A stretch of DNA of 35,903 nt from Oscillatoriales cyanobacterium (GTDB lineage Bacteria > Cyanobacteriota > Cyanobacteriia > Cyanobacteriales > Microcoleaceae). The translations under genes were made by a program, and so were the position numbers. Below, in pieces: positions 7,644 to 15,183 of this stretch (the first letter of the stretch is position 1; each line of letters starts with the position of its first letter). The stretch spans positions 1 through 35,903 of the forward strand of contig REAP01000015.1 in assembly GCA_004294385.1 (NCBI GenBank), read 5' to 3'. The notes below the pieces were generated by a model that worked only from the letters and a program-made list of their open reading frames with translations, was not told the DNA's origin and did not search any database.

Positions 7644-8432
7644 TTATTTGTCACCTTGCTGCTGATATGCCTGATATACAGCCTCTAAAAAGAGATTAGC
7701 ATCAACTTTTGTCGGCAGTTTTTCCAAACAAATGATTTGTTTAACCTGAGTAGCCAGTTGTTTGCTCAATTTATTTCTGGCATTAGGTATCATCGCCTCC
7801 CGCCTGTGTAAATACTCTCGAATTACAGCAAAATCTTCTGGGAGTAAGCGGGAGATATCAGCCTCAGTAAGTAGACTATCTATCAGGGATTGAGTTGACT
7901 TTGATACTTTCAATGCAACTGCTGTTCTCGGTTGTTCTTCTTGAATTACCAGAGTTCCTCCTACCAAATCTCCCAAACGTTTTTCTCGCTGGTTAAACAC
8001 GATCAAAAATACACCTATAAAAAACAAGTCGTCAAAAGGTCTGAGCAAAGCCCGCAGTGTTGACTGCTGAAGCCTGACTGGGCGGCCGTCATCCCGAATT
8101 ACTCGGATTTTGACATAACGCTTGCCTGGTGTTTGACCAGACCATACTGTTTCAAAAAATACAAAGTAACCTACATAGATGAAAAAACCAATTAACCCCT
8201 GAACTGCAATCAACCAGAGTTCCAAGCGATCGCTACTTCCTACCAATTTTGTAACAGTTTCAATCAACACAGAATTAAAGATCACCGCACCCACTAAAAA
8301 CACTATGAGAATCAAACTAAAAATAACATAGTCGATCAGCAATGCGTAGGCTCGGTTGCCAATTCCTGCTAAGGTAAATTCGAGTTCAACGCTTTCTGGA
8401 GTGTGGAGACTGAATCGATTAAAAAGTCCCAT
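7644..8432 (-). CDS. RDD family membrane protein
   Basis: This 262-residue protein has an N-terminal RDD domain. The Arg and Asp of the family signature appear in NRAYALLIDYVIFSL, near residues 27-41, and GQTPGKRYVKIRV and RPFDDLFF follow. Three or more hydrophobic helices occupy residues 30-165. The C-terminal 100 residues are soluble and predicted mainly helical. RDD proteins are membrane proteins of varied and mostly unknown role; some are implicated in ion exchange. The gene is the last in a leftward pair with the membrane protein at 8470-9294 and belongs to the MoxR/DUF58 neighbourhood, so a role in a membrane-associated complex is plausible but unproven. Confidence 0.9.
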   Translation of the reverse strand: MGLFNRFSLHTPESVELEFTLAGIGNRAYALLIDYVIFSLILIVFLVGAVIFNSVLIETVTKLVGSSDRLELWLIAVQGLIGFFIYVGYFVFFETVWSGQTPGKRYVKIRVIRDDGRPVRLQQSTLRALLRPFDDLFFIGVFLIVFNQREKRLGDLVGGTLVIQEEQPRTAVALKVSKSTQSLIDSLLTEADISRLLPEDFAVIREYLHRREAMIPNARNKLSKQLATQVKQIICLEKLPTKVDANLFLEAVYQAYQQQGDK

Positions 8433-8469
8433 AGATTTGAGTGAATCTTGTATTTTGATTTAGGCTAAA

Positions 8470-9294
8470 TTAGCGATCGCGTATTTCCAAACCCAAACCT
8501 TCTTTGCGGCTGCGAAGATCGTAGTAGATAATGGCTTTCATCGCTTGCCAAAAAGGAAGTAAAATTGCGCTACTTGCAAAGCTCAGTGGCAAAATCAGAA
8601 GATAAAAAACTAATAAGAACAAACTAGATTCCGCGCCCAAAACTGCACTTAAAACAAGTTGGATAATCGTACTAACTATCTGTACAAAAATCGTAATGGG
8701 GAGTGAAACCAAAATACCCACAAAAACTATCCACTGAATGCGTCCAACCGAACCTTTTGTCAACTCCCAACTGCGACCGATCGCAGAACTAGCAGTCACA
8801 TCGTTCTCCATTGCCAATGGCAACTCAACAATCAACAATTGAGAGAGAATTCGGATATATATAATTAAGAAAGCAATGACCGAAACTACTGTCAAAGCTA
8901 CAACAATTGCGTAATTTTGCCCAAAGATAGCAGCAGCCCCCACTCCCAAAATTATCATAGCGATCGCACCTACCAAACATACCCCAAGGAAAATCAGAGA
9001 TGCCAATACACCCGCCCATAAAAAACTCCACATCCGAGGATTTACCTCGCGGCGAGCATCACTGACAGTCTCTGGATGTTCGCTCACTTCACCGAAAGCC
9101 AGACGAGAAATCAGCGCTGAAATTGCAGAATATTTAGCCCAACCGTAAATCGGAACTAACAACCACAGACAAGCTGTTAACGCCAAACCAAAATATGACT
9201 TAAAACGATCGCGGTAGATCCGCAAACTAGCACTAACAACATTACCAACGCTCAAGGGGCCTGTTTGTATAGCAGAACTAAGATTTTTAGGCAT
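8470..9294 (-). CDS. Multi-span membrane protein of the MoxR/DUF58 neighbourhood
   Basis: This 274-residue protein has about six hydrophobic segments and no obvious catalytic motif. It opens with a soluble stretch PLSVGNVVSASLRIYRDRF, the pattern I associate with membrane domains annotated as glycerophosphoryl-diester-phosphodiesterase membrane-domain-like. A polar loop near residues 70-90 (GEVSEHPETVSDARREVNP) separates the first two hydrophobic pairs. It lies 37 bases upstream of the RDD gene on the same strand and diverges from the SpoIIM-like gene. RDD, this protein and SpoIIM/DUF95 commonly co-occur, so a shared membrane assembly is likely. Function is unknown. Confidence 0.8.
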   Translation of the reverse strand: MPKNLSSAIQTGPLSVGNVVSASLRIYRDRFKSYFGLALTACLWLLVPIYGWAKYSAISALISRLAFGEVSEHPETVSDARREVNPRMWSFLWAGVLASLIFLGVCLVGAIAMIILGVGAAAIFGQNYAIVVALTVVSVIAFLIIYIRILSQLLIVELPLAMENDVTASSAIGRSWELTKGSVGRIQWIVFVGILVSLPITIFVQIVSTIIQLVLSAVLGAESSLFLLVFYLLILPLSFASSAILLPFWQAMKAIIYYDLRSRKEGLGLEIRDR

Positions 9295-9385
9295 GACTAA
9301 ATGGGTATAATTGTATTGAACAGAAGTTGAACAGAAAATTTACAATCATCTTAAGCTATATCTAATAGAATTTAGAGAAAACTTC

Positions 9386-10354
9386 ATGAATATTAAACGT
9401 TGGATCGCGCGGCGAGAATCGAACTGGCAACGGTTAGACATTCTTTTAACACAAGTTGAAAAAAAAGGGCTAAAGTCCTTACCTGCGTCTGAAATCACCG
9501 AATTAGCGAGTTTGTATCGTTCGGTTTCGGCGGATTTGGCTAGGGCGAGGACAAACGAAGTCGGTAATATTTTGTTACAAGATTTGCAAAGGTTAACTTC
9601 TCGCGGCTATACCCAAATTTACCAAGGTTCGCGCCGCCAAGATTGGAATGCTGTTGTGGAGTTTTGTCGCTGGGGTTTTCCGGCTACAGTACAACAGACG
9701 TTTGGTTATACTGCGATCGCAACTGGTATTTTTTTAGTCATGGGGTTGATTGCTTGGTGGTTTGCTTGGCAAGATCCGACATTTTTGTCCCTAGTAGTTC
9801 CCGGACATTTGATTAAAACAGTGCGTGATGATGGGCAATTGTGGATGGGTTCAATTGTGGGAATCGAACCTTTAGCTTCTAGCAATATTATGACTAATAA
9901 TTTATCCGTATGCTTTGCGGCTGTTGGAGGAGGGATTGTTTTCGGTCTTTACACTGTTTATATTATGGCATTTAATGGAGTGAGCATCGGTGCGATCGCC
10001 AGTTTAGTCGCTCAGCACAATTTAGCTTACCCTTTTTGGGCGTTTGTATTGCCTCACGGTGCCCTGGAATTGCCAGCGATTTTCTTAGCTGGGGGCGCGG
10101 GTTTAATCATCGCCCGTGCCATCTTTTTTCCAGGCAAATATCGTCGTGCTGATGCCATGAAATTTTACGGTAGTCAAGCTGCACAATTGGTATTTGGGAT
10201 TGTACCGATGTTGGTAATTGCTGGTACGATTGAGGGTTTTTTCTCGCCAAACCCGGCTATTCCCGATCCGTTGAAGTATGTGGCTGGGATTGGGTTGTTT
10301 GCGCTGCTGGTGATTTATTGTCGTCGGAGGCGATCGGCTGAAGTTCCTAGATAA
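9386..10354 (+). CDS. Stage II sporulation protein M-like (DUF95) membrane protein
   Basis: This 322-residue protein matches the SpoIIM/DUF95 pattern. A soluble helical N-terminal domain of about 110 residues (WQRLDILLTQVEKKG, then LYRSVSADLARAR) is followed by five or six membrane helices with the conserved-looking NNLSVCFAAVGGGIVFGLYT and LPHGALELPAIFLAGGAGL. The HGALELPAI segment is a strong family marker. In sporulating bacteria SpoIIM acts with a peptidoglycan-degrading complex. In cyanobacteria the role is unknown, and its placement beside RDD, DUF58 and MoxR genes suggests envelope remodelling. Its stop codon TAA is the first three bases of a repeat element (10352-10490). Confidence 0.92.
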   Translation: MNIKRWIARRESNWQRLDILLTQVEKKGLKSLPASEITELASLYRSVSADLARARTNEVGNILLQDLQRLTSRGYTQIYQGSRRQDWNAVVEFCRWGFPATVQQTFGYTAIATGIFLVMGLIAWWFAWQDPTFLSLVVPGHLIKTVRDDGQLWMGSIVGIEPLASSNIMTNNLSVCFAAVGGGIVFGLYTVYIMAFNGVSIGAIASLVAQHNLAYPFWAFVLPHGALELPAIFLAGGAGLIIARAIFFPGKYRRADAMKFYGSQAAQLVFGIVPMLVIAGTIEGFFSPNPAIPDPLKYVAGIGLFALLVIYCRRRRSAEVPR

Positions 10355-10490
10355 TATCGTTTCCGGTTGCATCGAAATTATTAGTAGCCGAAATTAGGAG
10401 ACGGCAATGCCGTTTCCCTACAAGATTATTTTGGGTAGGGACACGGCACTGCCTTGGACTCTATATAATTCCGGCATAACCGGAATTGAT
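10352..10490. repeat. Palindrome-ended repeat element A
   Basis: The left arm TAATATCGTTTCCGGTTGCA (from 10352) and the right arm AATTCCGG-cata-ACCGGAATT (10467-10487) are inverted copies of one another and each can fold into a hairpin. The same arms flank a different interior at 16563-16670. The interior here carries a second palindromic family (GACGGCAATGCCGTTTCCC and GGGACACGGCACTGCC). The element exactly fills the convergent gap and supplies the stop codon of the SpoIIM-like gene. Confidence 0.75.
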
Positions 10491-10491
10491 G

Positions 10492-11820
10492 TTAAAGCTG
10501 ATTCCGAGACTTAAGTTGCAGATATCTGTCAACCAATTGTTTGCTAATTTGATTGGCTGGTGCATCCAAAACCAAAACTCCTTTTTGTTTCAACTGTGCA
10601 AAAGCTACCTGACGCTGTGCTAGTAAATCTAAAGCTACCGCACGATTATAAGCAGGTGTAATTTCCAGAGTGGAACTGTGAGCGATTTTGTCAACCAAAG
10701 GGTCGCGCAAAGTTACGCAAAAAGGCAAATAACGAGGTGCTAAACGCGCTAAAGCCGAAAGCATTTCTGTAGAAGCAGTAACATCTACTAAATCAGTAAT
10801 TAGCACCACTAATGCACGGCGAGTTTGTTGATTTACTAATTTAGTGACAGCACCAACATAGTCTGGTTCTAACAATACTGGCTGAATTGGTGCTAGGCGT
10901 TCAATTAATTTTGATAGTTGATGTTGACCCCTTTCTGGGGGTATCCAAGTCGTGATTTGGCGATCGAACACACCGACTCCCACGCGATCGCCCCGATGGA
11001 GTCCAGCAGAGGCTAAAGACAGGGCTGCATTGACTCCCCAGTCAAAGCGCTTCAAACCCTGGACTCGCGCCGTCATCAGCCGTCCGCGATCGAGTAAAAT
11101 AATCAGAGTTTGCTCTTTTTCTGGTTCCAAAACTCTGACTAAAGGGCGCGATCGCCTCGCAGTAGCTTTCCAATCAATCAAGCGAGGATCGTCGCCAATA
11201 CCATATTCGCGCAGTTCGGCAAATTCTGTTCCCATGCCGAGTTTTTGTAACCGCCGCATTGTGCCGCTATTTTCCAATGTTAGCCGAATTGAAAGTTCTT
11301 TCAACATCATTAAATCTGGAAAAACCGCCACTTTTTCACTAGCAGGTATTTTCCAATCATGCCATGCTAAACCCCAGTTTCCCAACTGTCGCACTTGAAT
11401 ATCTCCCCACTGATATTCGCCGCGATTTTGTGGGCGGATTGTGTAAGTTAATTCCTCATCTGTGTTAGGATTGAGTTCGGATTCTAGCAGCGGTTGAGAA
11501 ACCTCAAACTCTACCGGATAGGAGTCGCGCAGTTGAATTTTCGCTGTTTGATTTGCCGTTAGCGCAGCCCTCGGAGAGGATCGCACTGACAGCACAACCA
11601 GATTGTCTCGCCCAACCGAAAGTCGGTGTAACGGATGGCGTGTCACTTGTACCAGATGAGATTTGACGCGCAGTGCATCGATAATGGCTAAAATTAGAAT
11701 TAAACCGTCAAATAGTAAAGTGCCGATGATGCTTGTCTGTTGATTGACAACCCAGGCTAGCAAAAGGGCGATCGGAATTGCGATCGCTAACAGGAAATAA
11801 AGGCGGATAGAAGGAATCAT
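10492..11820 (-). CDS. DUF58 domain protein
   Basis: This 442-residue protein has two N-terminal membrane helices (about 5-50), then a DUF58 domain with the signature LREYGIGDDPRLIDWKATAR, followed by VRVLEPEKEQTLIILLDRGR, which resembles the start of a von Willebrand A-like fold with a partial MIDAS (D-R-G-R). DUF58 proteins are typical partners of MoxR AAA ATPases, which may chaperone or activate them. The gene lies downstream of moxR on the same strand but is separated by an island of about 1.1 kb containing xisI and a GNAT gene. The cytoplasmic or periplasmic orientation of the vWA-like part is not determined here. Confidence 0.9.
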   Translation of the reverse strand: MIPSIRLYFLLAIAIPIALLLAWVVNQQTSIIGTLLFDGLILILAIIDALRVKSHLVQVTRHPLHRLSVGRDNLVVLSVRSSPRAALTANQTAKIQLRDSYPVEFEVSQPLLESELNPNTDEELTYTIRPQNRGEYQWGDIQVRQLGNWGLAWHDWKIPASEKVAVFPDLMMLKELSIRLTLENSGTMRRLQKLGMGTEFAELREYGIGDDPRLIDWKATARRSRPLVRVLEPEKEQTLIILLDRGRLMTARVQGLKRFDWGVNAALSLASAGLHRGDRVGVGVFDRQITTWIPPERGQHQLSKLIERLAPIQPVLLEPDYVGAVTKLVNQQTRRALVVLITDLVDVTASTEMLSALARLAPRYLPFCVTLRDPLVDKIAHSSTLEITPAYNRAVALDLLAQRQVAFAQLKQKGVLVLDAPANQISKQLVDRYLQLKSRNQL

Positions 11821-11886
11821 TTTGTTTACGGTTTTAACTGGTTCCTAGGAATAGCCTGATAACGAGTATAATTGTATTTTTTGGAC

Positions 11887-11945
11887 GGGCAGGATGCCCA
11901 TCTCACAAGAAATTTGATGTGTTGTGGAACGGGCATCTTGCCCGT
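11887..11945. repeat. Pair of GGGCA-type palindromes downstream of xisI
   Basis: GGGCAGGATGCCC and ACGGGCA-tct-TGCCCGT (11929-11945) form short hairpins. The second is the GC-rich relative of the ACAGGCA/TGCCTGT palindrome in the 71-bp MITE and the 35-bp tandem array. On the + strand the second stem is followed by TTTTA. For leftward xisI transcripts it lies immediately after the stop and could end transcription, though without a T-run in that direction. Confidence 0.55.
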
Positions 11946-11947
11946 TT

Positions 11948-12280
11948 TTAATGAGTGGCAAACTCAGTAAATTGGCGCATATAAGGGGAGTGAAACGCCA
12001 AGACGATATCTTCTTTAGGCACACCTTGTTCTAGCAGCAGCGTAGCAATGCCGACTTCAGTCCCATCATACTCTATCCAGATTTTGCCATCTTTGATATC
12101 GAGGTGCATACTGCATCCATGTGTGCGATGATTGTCGCGCCAACCTGTATGCAGCAAAAGATAGTGATCGCGTTCAGTATCCAAAACAGCTTGTACTTCA
12201 ATTTCTTCTGGTGCAAATCGTCGCTGCGATCGTTCTAAAATTAAATTTTGAATAATTTGACGATATTGCTCTATTTCCAT
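11948..12280 (-). CDS. xisI: XisI-family protein
   Basis: This 110-residue protein matches the XisI family (fdxN element excision controlling factor). Family features are YRQIIQNLILERSQ near the N-terminus, the central DHYLLLHTGWRDNHRTHGCSMHLDIKDGKIWIEYDGTE and the C-terminal EDIVLAFHSPYMRQ. XisI is normally encoded after and overlapping XisH; together they were linked to excision of the fdxN element in Anabaena, but most copies sit elsewhere and their role is unknown. Here xisH is absent. The start overlaps by 10 bases the end of a GNAT gene whose last residues look like an XisH C-terminus, so translation is probably coupled to that gene. Confidence 0.93.
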   Translation of the reverse strand: MEIEQYRQIIQNLILERSQRRFAPEEIEVQAVLDTERDHYLLLHTGWRDNHRTHGCSMHLDIKDGKIWIEYDGTEVGIATLLLEQGVPKEDIVLAFHSPYMRQFTEFATH

Positions 12281-12810
12281 TGAACAATCACCTCCTGTTT
12301 CTCATTATAAACCAATAGATTCAGGCGATAAACAAAACAATCGTCGTCACCAAAACGGTGTTCTTCAACGAATTGAAAACCTAGCCTTTCATAAAAACGG
12401 TGAGCACGGGTATTGCTAGCAAGTGGATCGATTAATATAGCGGTGACAGTAGGATCGGAAAAACATCGGGCGATCGCCAGTTGCATCATTTTTGTACCAT
12501 AACCTTTGCCTAAATCAGCCGCTTCTCCGATCCAAATGTCAATGGCGCGAAGATCCGCTGCAACATCGCCCCAATAGTGACTATCTTCCCGCGCCGGATC
12601 GATGATTTGGATAAATCCGATCGCACGTCCTTCCATCTCAGCAATCAATTGCTCTCGCCAATCAGGATTGCGACTTAGTTCTACCTCCCATCCCCAGTCA
12701 TCGTTCGGATCGGCAGCAATTACATGAGTTTGTTCATCCCAGTGTTGCAGTATCGCTAAGTCTGCGGGGGTGGCGGGACGTAAATGTATTACTGTTTTTT
12801 GTGAAATCAT
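12271..12810 (-). CDS. GNAT acetyltransferase (AAC(6')-like) with an XisH-like C-terminal tail
   Basis: This 179-residue protein is an acetyl-CoA-dependent N-acetyltransferase. The acetyl-CoA loop is in EAADLGKGYGTKMM (about 97-109), and GRAIGFIQIIDP, HYWGD, RAIDIWIG and NTRAHRFYERLGF are typical of the AAC(6')-type subgroup. Those enzymes acetylate aminoglycosides or unknown amines; a resistance role is not shown. A normal member would end soon after DDCFVYRL. Instead 16 further residues, NLLVYNEKQEVIVQWK, resemble the last strand of XisH, whose members end in patterns such as L-x-L-x-x-(Y/F)-N-x-x-x-x-x-I-x-x-W-I. The overlap with xisI also copies the usual xisH-xisI overlap. I infer a gene fusion that replaced most of xisH. 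Confidence 0.88.
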   Translation of the reverse strand: MISQKTVIHLRPATPADLAILQHWDEQTHVIAADPNDDWGWEVELSRNPDWREQLIAEMEGRAIGFIQIIDPAREDSHYWGDVAADLRAIDIWIGEAADLGKGYGTKMMQLAIARCFSDPTVTAILIDPLASNTRAHRFYERLGFQFVEEHRFGDDDCFVYRLNLLVYNEKQEVIVQWK

Positions 12811-12829
12811 TGCCTATGTTAGGTGATGG

Positions 12830-12885
12830 TTAAACAGGAACATGACATACTGCCTCAATGTTATGTCCATCTGGATCTAAAACGA
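12830..12885 (-). pseudogene. C-terminal fragment of a VOC (glyoxalase-like) gene
   Basis: The minus-strand frame reads KVVLDPDGHNIEAVCHVPV and then stops at TAA (12830-12832). DPDGHNIEAV is the classical C-terminal metal-site strand of VOC/glyoxalase family proteins. Only about 18 codons remain. It abuts another VOC-like piece on the opposite strand, so this is gene debris. Confidence 0.7.
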
Positions 12886-12962
12886 CTTTTGAACTGGATC
12901 ATCTATTTATTTGCACTGAAATTGATGCGCCTGAAGCCGATCGCCTGAGATATTTTGGGAAA
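12882..12962 (+). pseudogene. N-terminal fragment of a second VOC-type gene
   Basis: The plus-strand frame gives TTFELDHLFICTEIDAPEADRLRYFG. The phrase LDHLFICT..APEADRL resembles the N-terminus of a distinct glyoxalase-like family. There is no start codon with a clear ribosome site, and similarity ends after about 27 residues. It is back-to-back with the fragment at 12830-12885, showing that rearrangement joined two decayed genes here. Confidence 0.55.
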
Positions 12963-13015
12963 GCAGGCAGATTTTCGACCAGAATTGCCGTTGTTTTTTC
13001 CTGGTAGAGACGCAC

Positions 13016-13966
13016 TTACCTCGGTACAGCAACTTGTTTTAATACCGCAGCAATTACCGCATCAATTTGCAAACCATCTAACATCGATTCGGGTTTGAGC
13101 ATCAGGCGGTGACGCAACAGCGGAAGTGCGATCGCCTTGACATCATCAGGAGTAGTATAATCCCTGCCGGCCAGCCAAGCATGAGCTTTACTACTTTGCA
13201 ACCAAGCTACAGCCGATCGCGGAGAAGCACCCAATGCCAAATCAGGATGTTTGCGCGTATTCTGCACCAAAGCTAACACATAATCGAGCACTTTCTCTTC
13301 TACTTTGACTGTTTGTACTGATTGACGAGCACTCAGGATTTGCTCTACCGTTGCTACAGATTTAATCCGAGCTAAATCGATACGTTTAGCACGAAATCCT
13401 GCCTCTGAATTCAGCAACATTTGCTTTTCCGCTGCTGCATCGGGATAGTCAACCACAAGTTTAAATAAAAATCGGTCTAACTGAGCTTCAGGTAGCGGAT
13501 AAGTGCCTTCAAATTCCAGAGAGTTTTGAGTTGCGATCGTCCAAAACAAGTCTGGTAAAGCTAAAGTTTCACCGTCTAATGTCACCTGCTGTTCTTCCAT
13601 TGCTTCTAACAGTGCTGACTGAGTTTTCGGAGGTGTGCGATTAATTTCATCCGCCAGCAAAATCTCAGTAAAAACAGGCCCTTTTTTCAGGGTGAAACTA
13701 TGGTTATTAAAATCAAAAATATTCGTTCCCAAGATGTCAGATGGCAAAATATCCGGCGTTAGTTGAACTCGGCGAAAATCTGCTTGGATCAATTGGGCGA
13801 TCGCTTTTACAAGTAGAGTTTTCCCGGTTCCAGGTACTCCCTCAATAATCACATGACCGCCGCTGAGTAATGCTACTAACAACTGTTGTATGATGGAAGA
13901 TTGACCCACGACTATTTTGTCTAGGGTTTGGCTAAGACGTTTGAAAATAGAGTTTGTTTCGCTCAT
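13016..13966 (-). CDS. MoxR-family AAA+ ATPase
   Basis: This 316-residue AAA_3 ATPase has Walker A GVPGTGKT (43-50), Walker B LLADEINR (Asp106-Glu107) and the sensor segment FWTIATQNSLEFEGTYPLPEAQLDRF typical of MoxR proteins. They act as ATP-driven chaperones for vWA-containing partners, here presumably the DUF58 protein encoded downstream. Its ATG overlaps the stop of the DUF4350 gene (ATGA), indicating translational coupling in the order DUF4129, DUF4350, moxR. It is cytoplasmic, with no signal or membrane segment. The downstream neighbour DUF58 is displaced by the xisI/GNAT island. Confidence 0.96.
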   Translation of the reverse strand: MSETNSIFKRLSQTLDKIVVGQSSIIQQLLVALLSGGHVIIEGVPGTGKTLLVKAIAQLIQADFRRVQLTPDILPSDILGTNIFDFNNHSFTLKKGPVFTEILLADEINRTPPKTQSALLEAMEEQQVTLDGETLALPDLFWTIATQNSLEFEGTYPLPEAQLDRFLFKLVVDYPDAAAEKQMLLNSEAGFRAKRIDLARIKSVATVEQILSARQSVQTVKVEEKVLDYVLALVQNTRKHPDLALGASPRSAVAWLQSSKAHAWLAGRDYTTPDDVKAIALPLLRHRLMLKPESMLDGLQIDAVIAAVLKQVAVPR

Positions 13967-15177
13967 TTTGGATTTTTCTTATTAGACGAGAGATGTTGAC
14001 GTATTTGCTCCCATTTACCTAACCAGGCTAGCAAATCTCGATCGCTAATGCGGGATTTCCGAGATGGCGATCGCACCAATTCAGTCAATTCTGCCGCTTT
14101 TCGCCCTGTTTGCTCCTCCCAAGCAGTTGTCAGGGTGTCACTTTCCAGGGATGCCTGTCCCAATAATAGGGCTTTTTGGAGTTGTAACTTTTCTGCTTTG
14201 CCGATCGTTTCTACCGCAAAATCAGTGCTGTTAGCTTTTTCCAAGACACCTGCTAATGCTTGAATGTAAGCTTCGCTGTTGTCAACCTGCGGCGCTGATA
14301 TAGTGATAGGCTGTCCGAACCTGTTCCACCCGGCAAAAATAGCAACGATTAGGATAATTGTACCCTGTATCAAGACTGGAAATAGAGGAGTTTTGGCTAA
14401 ATAAGTAAATAAGTTCCCCGCGTATTCGCGTTTAACAATTTCTGGATCTTTGTAGCCATGAATGTATTCATCTACCCATACTTTATTGAGGATAGGACTT
14501 GTTTTCTGGCTCCGATCGATGGGATTTTGGATGAAGTTCACGGCTAAAGCTTGTTCGGTTCCTTCTATTTCTTTTCCTCCACCTTCCGATTGAGTAACTA
14601 GCCCTGCTAAAAATTCATAATTACCTGGAAAATCCTGATAAGCGTTAGCAGCTAGATGCGGTGCAGAGCCAAAATAAACTGTTCCCTTCCCGACTCTTTT
14701 CCCCCAAACAATCCCCCCAAACTTATCGCCTAAAATTGGCTTTTTATCCCGGTCAACTCTTCGCCCGGTGTCAATTTTGATTTCCCCGGCTGAAGCTGGG
14801 AGCAAGCTACTAAAAGGTGCTGCTGTAACGGGTGCACGAACTCCCAATATCACCAAAGTATTGCCCTGTTTTACCCAGTTTTCTTCTGTATCAGAAACAA
14901 CTTCTGGAATCGAGCTACTATAGATGCGTAAAAGTGTACTTGACTGTTTTGCATCTGGGTTTTTAGCAAAGTCTTCAACAGATTTTTGCCAGCGCTCAAT
15001 CTTGGTTCCCCGTTTTGTCATAAAATCATGCCATGCTCCGTAGCCATCCGGGCCTCGATTATAAGTCGAACCGCTGTTGAGTTTGTTGCTAGCAGGAGCA
15101 AATACTAGGGTAATGATGATTATTGCAGTAATCGCGATCGCACCCAACAACCACAACCGACGATTTGACAAGTTCAT
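13963..15177 (-). CDS. DUF4350 domain membrane protein
   Basis: This 404-residue protein has an N-terminal anchor helix (LWLLGAIAITAIIIITLVFA, about 8-27), an extracytoplasmic region beginning SNKLNSGSTYNRGPDGYGAW as in DUF4350 proteins, a second helix near 265-285 (FPVLIQGTIILIVAIFAGW) and a helical cytoplasmic tail. A glutamine-amidotransferase-like or ThuA-like fold is often suggested for this domain; I cannot confirm that by eye. The gene lies 6 bases after the DUF4129 gene, and its ribosome site AAGGAGT overlaps that gene's last codons. It overlaps moxR by 4 bases, so the three form one operon. Confidence 0.9.
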   Translation of the reverse strand: MNLSNRRLWLLGAIAITAIIIITLVFAPASNKLNSGSTYNRGPDGYGAWHDFMTKRGTKIERWQKSVEDFAKNPDAKQSSTLLRIYSSSIPEVVSDTEENWVKQGNTLVILGVRAPVTAAPFSSLLPASAGEIKIDTGRRVDRDKKPILGDKFGGIVWGKRVGKGTVYFGSAPHLAANAYQDFPGNYEFLAGLVTQSEGGGKEIEGTEQALAVNFIQNPIDRSQKTSPILNKVWVDEYIHGYKDPEIVKREYAGNLFTYLAKTPLFPVLIQGTIILIVAIFAGWNRFGQPITISAPQVDNSEAYIQALAGVLEKANSTDFAVETIGKAEKLQLQKALLLGQASLESDTLTTAWEEQTGRKAAELTELVRSPSRKSRISDRDLLAWLGKWEQIRQHLSSNKKNPK

Positions 15178-15183
15178 CGCTGT

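Noticed and set aside
10952..11398. Plus-strand open frame of 148 codons inside the DUF58 gene
   Set aside because: It lies wholly antisense to a well-supported gene and has no recognisable domain.
12271..12810. Calling the GNAT gene an aminoglycoside resistance determinant
   Set aside because: Similarity to AAC(6') is at the level of fold motifs; many chromosomal relatives have other or unknown substrates.
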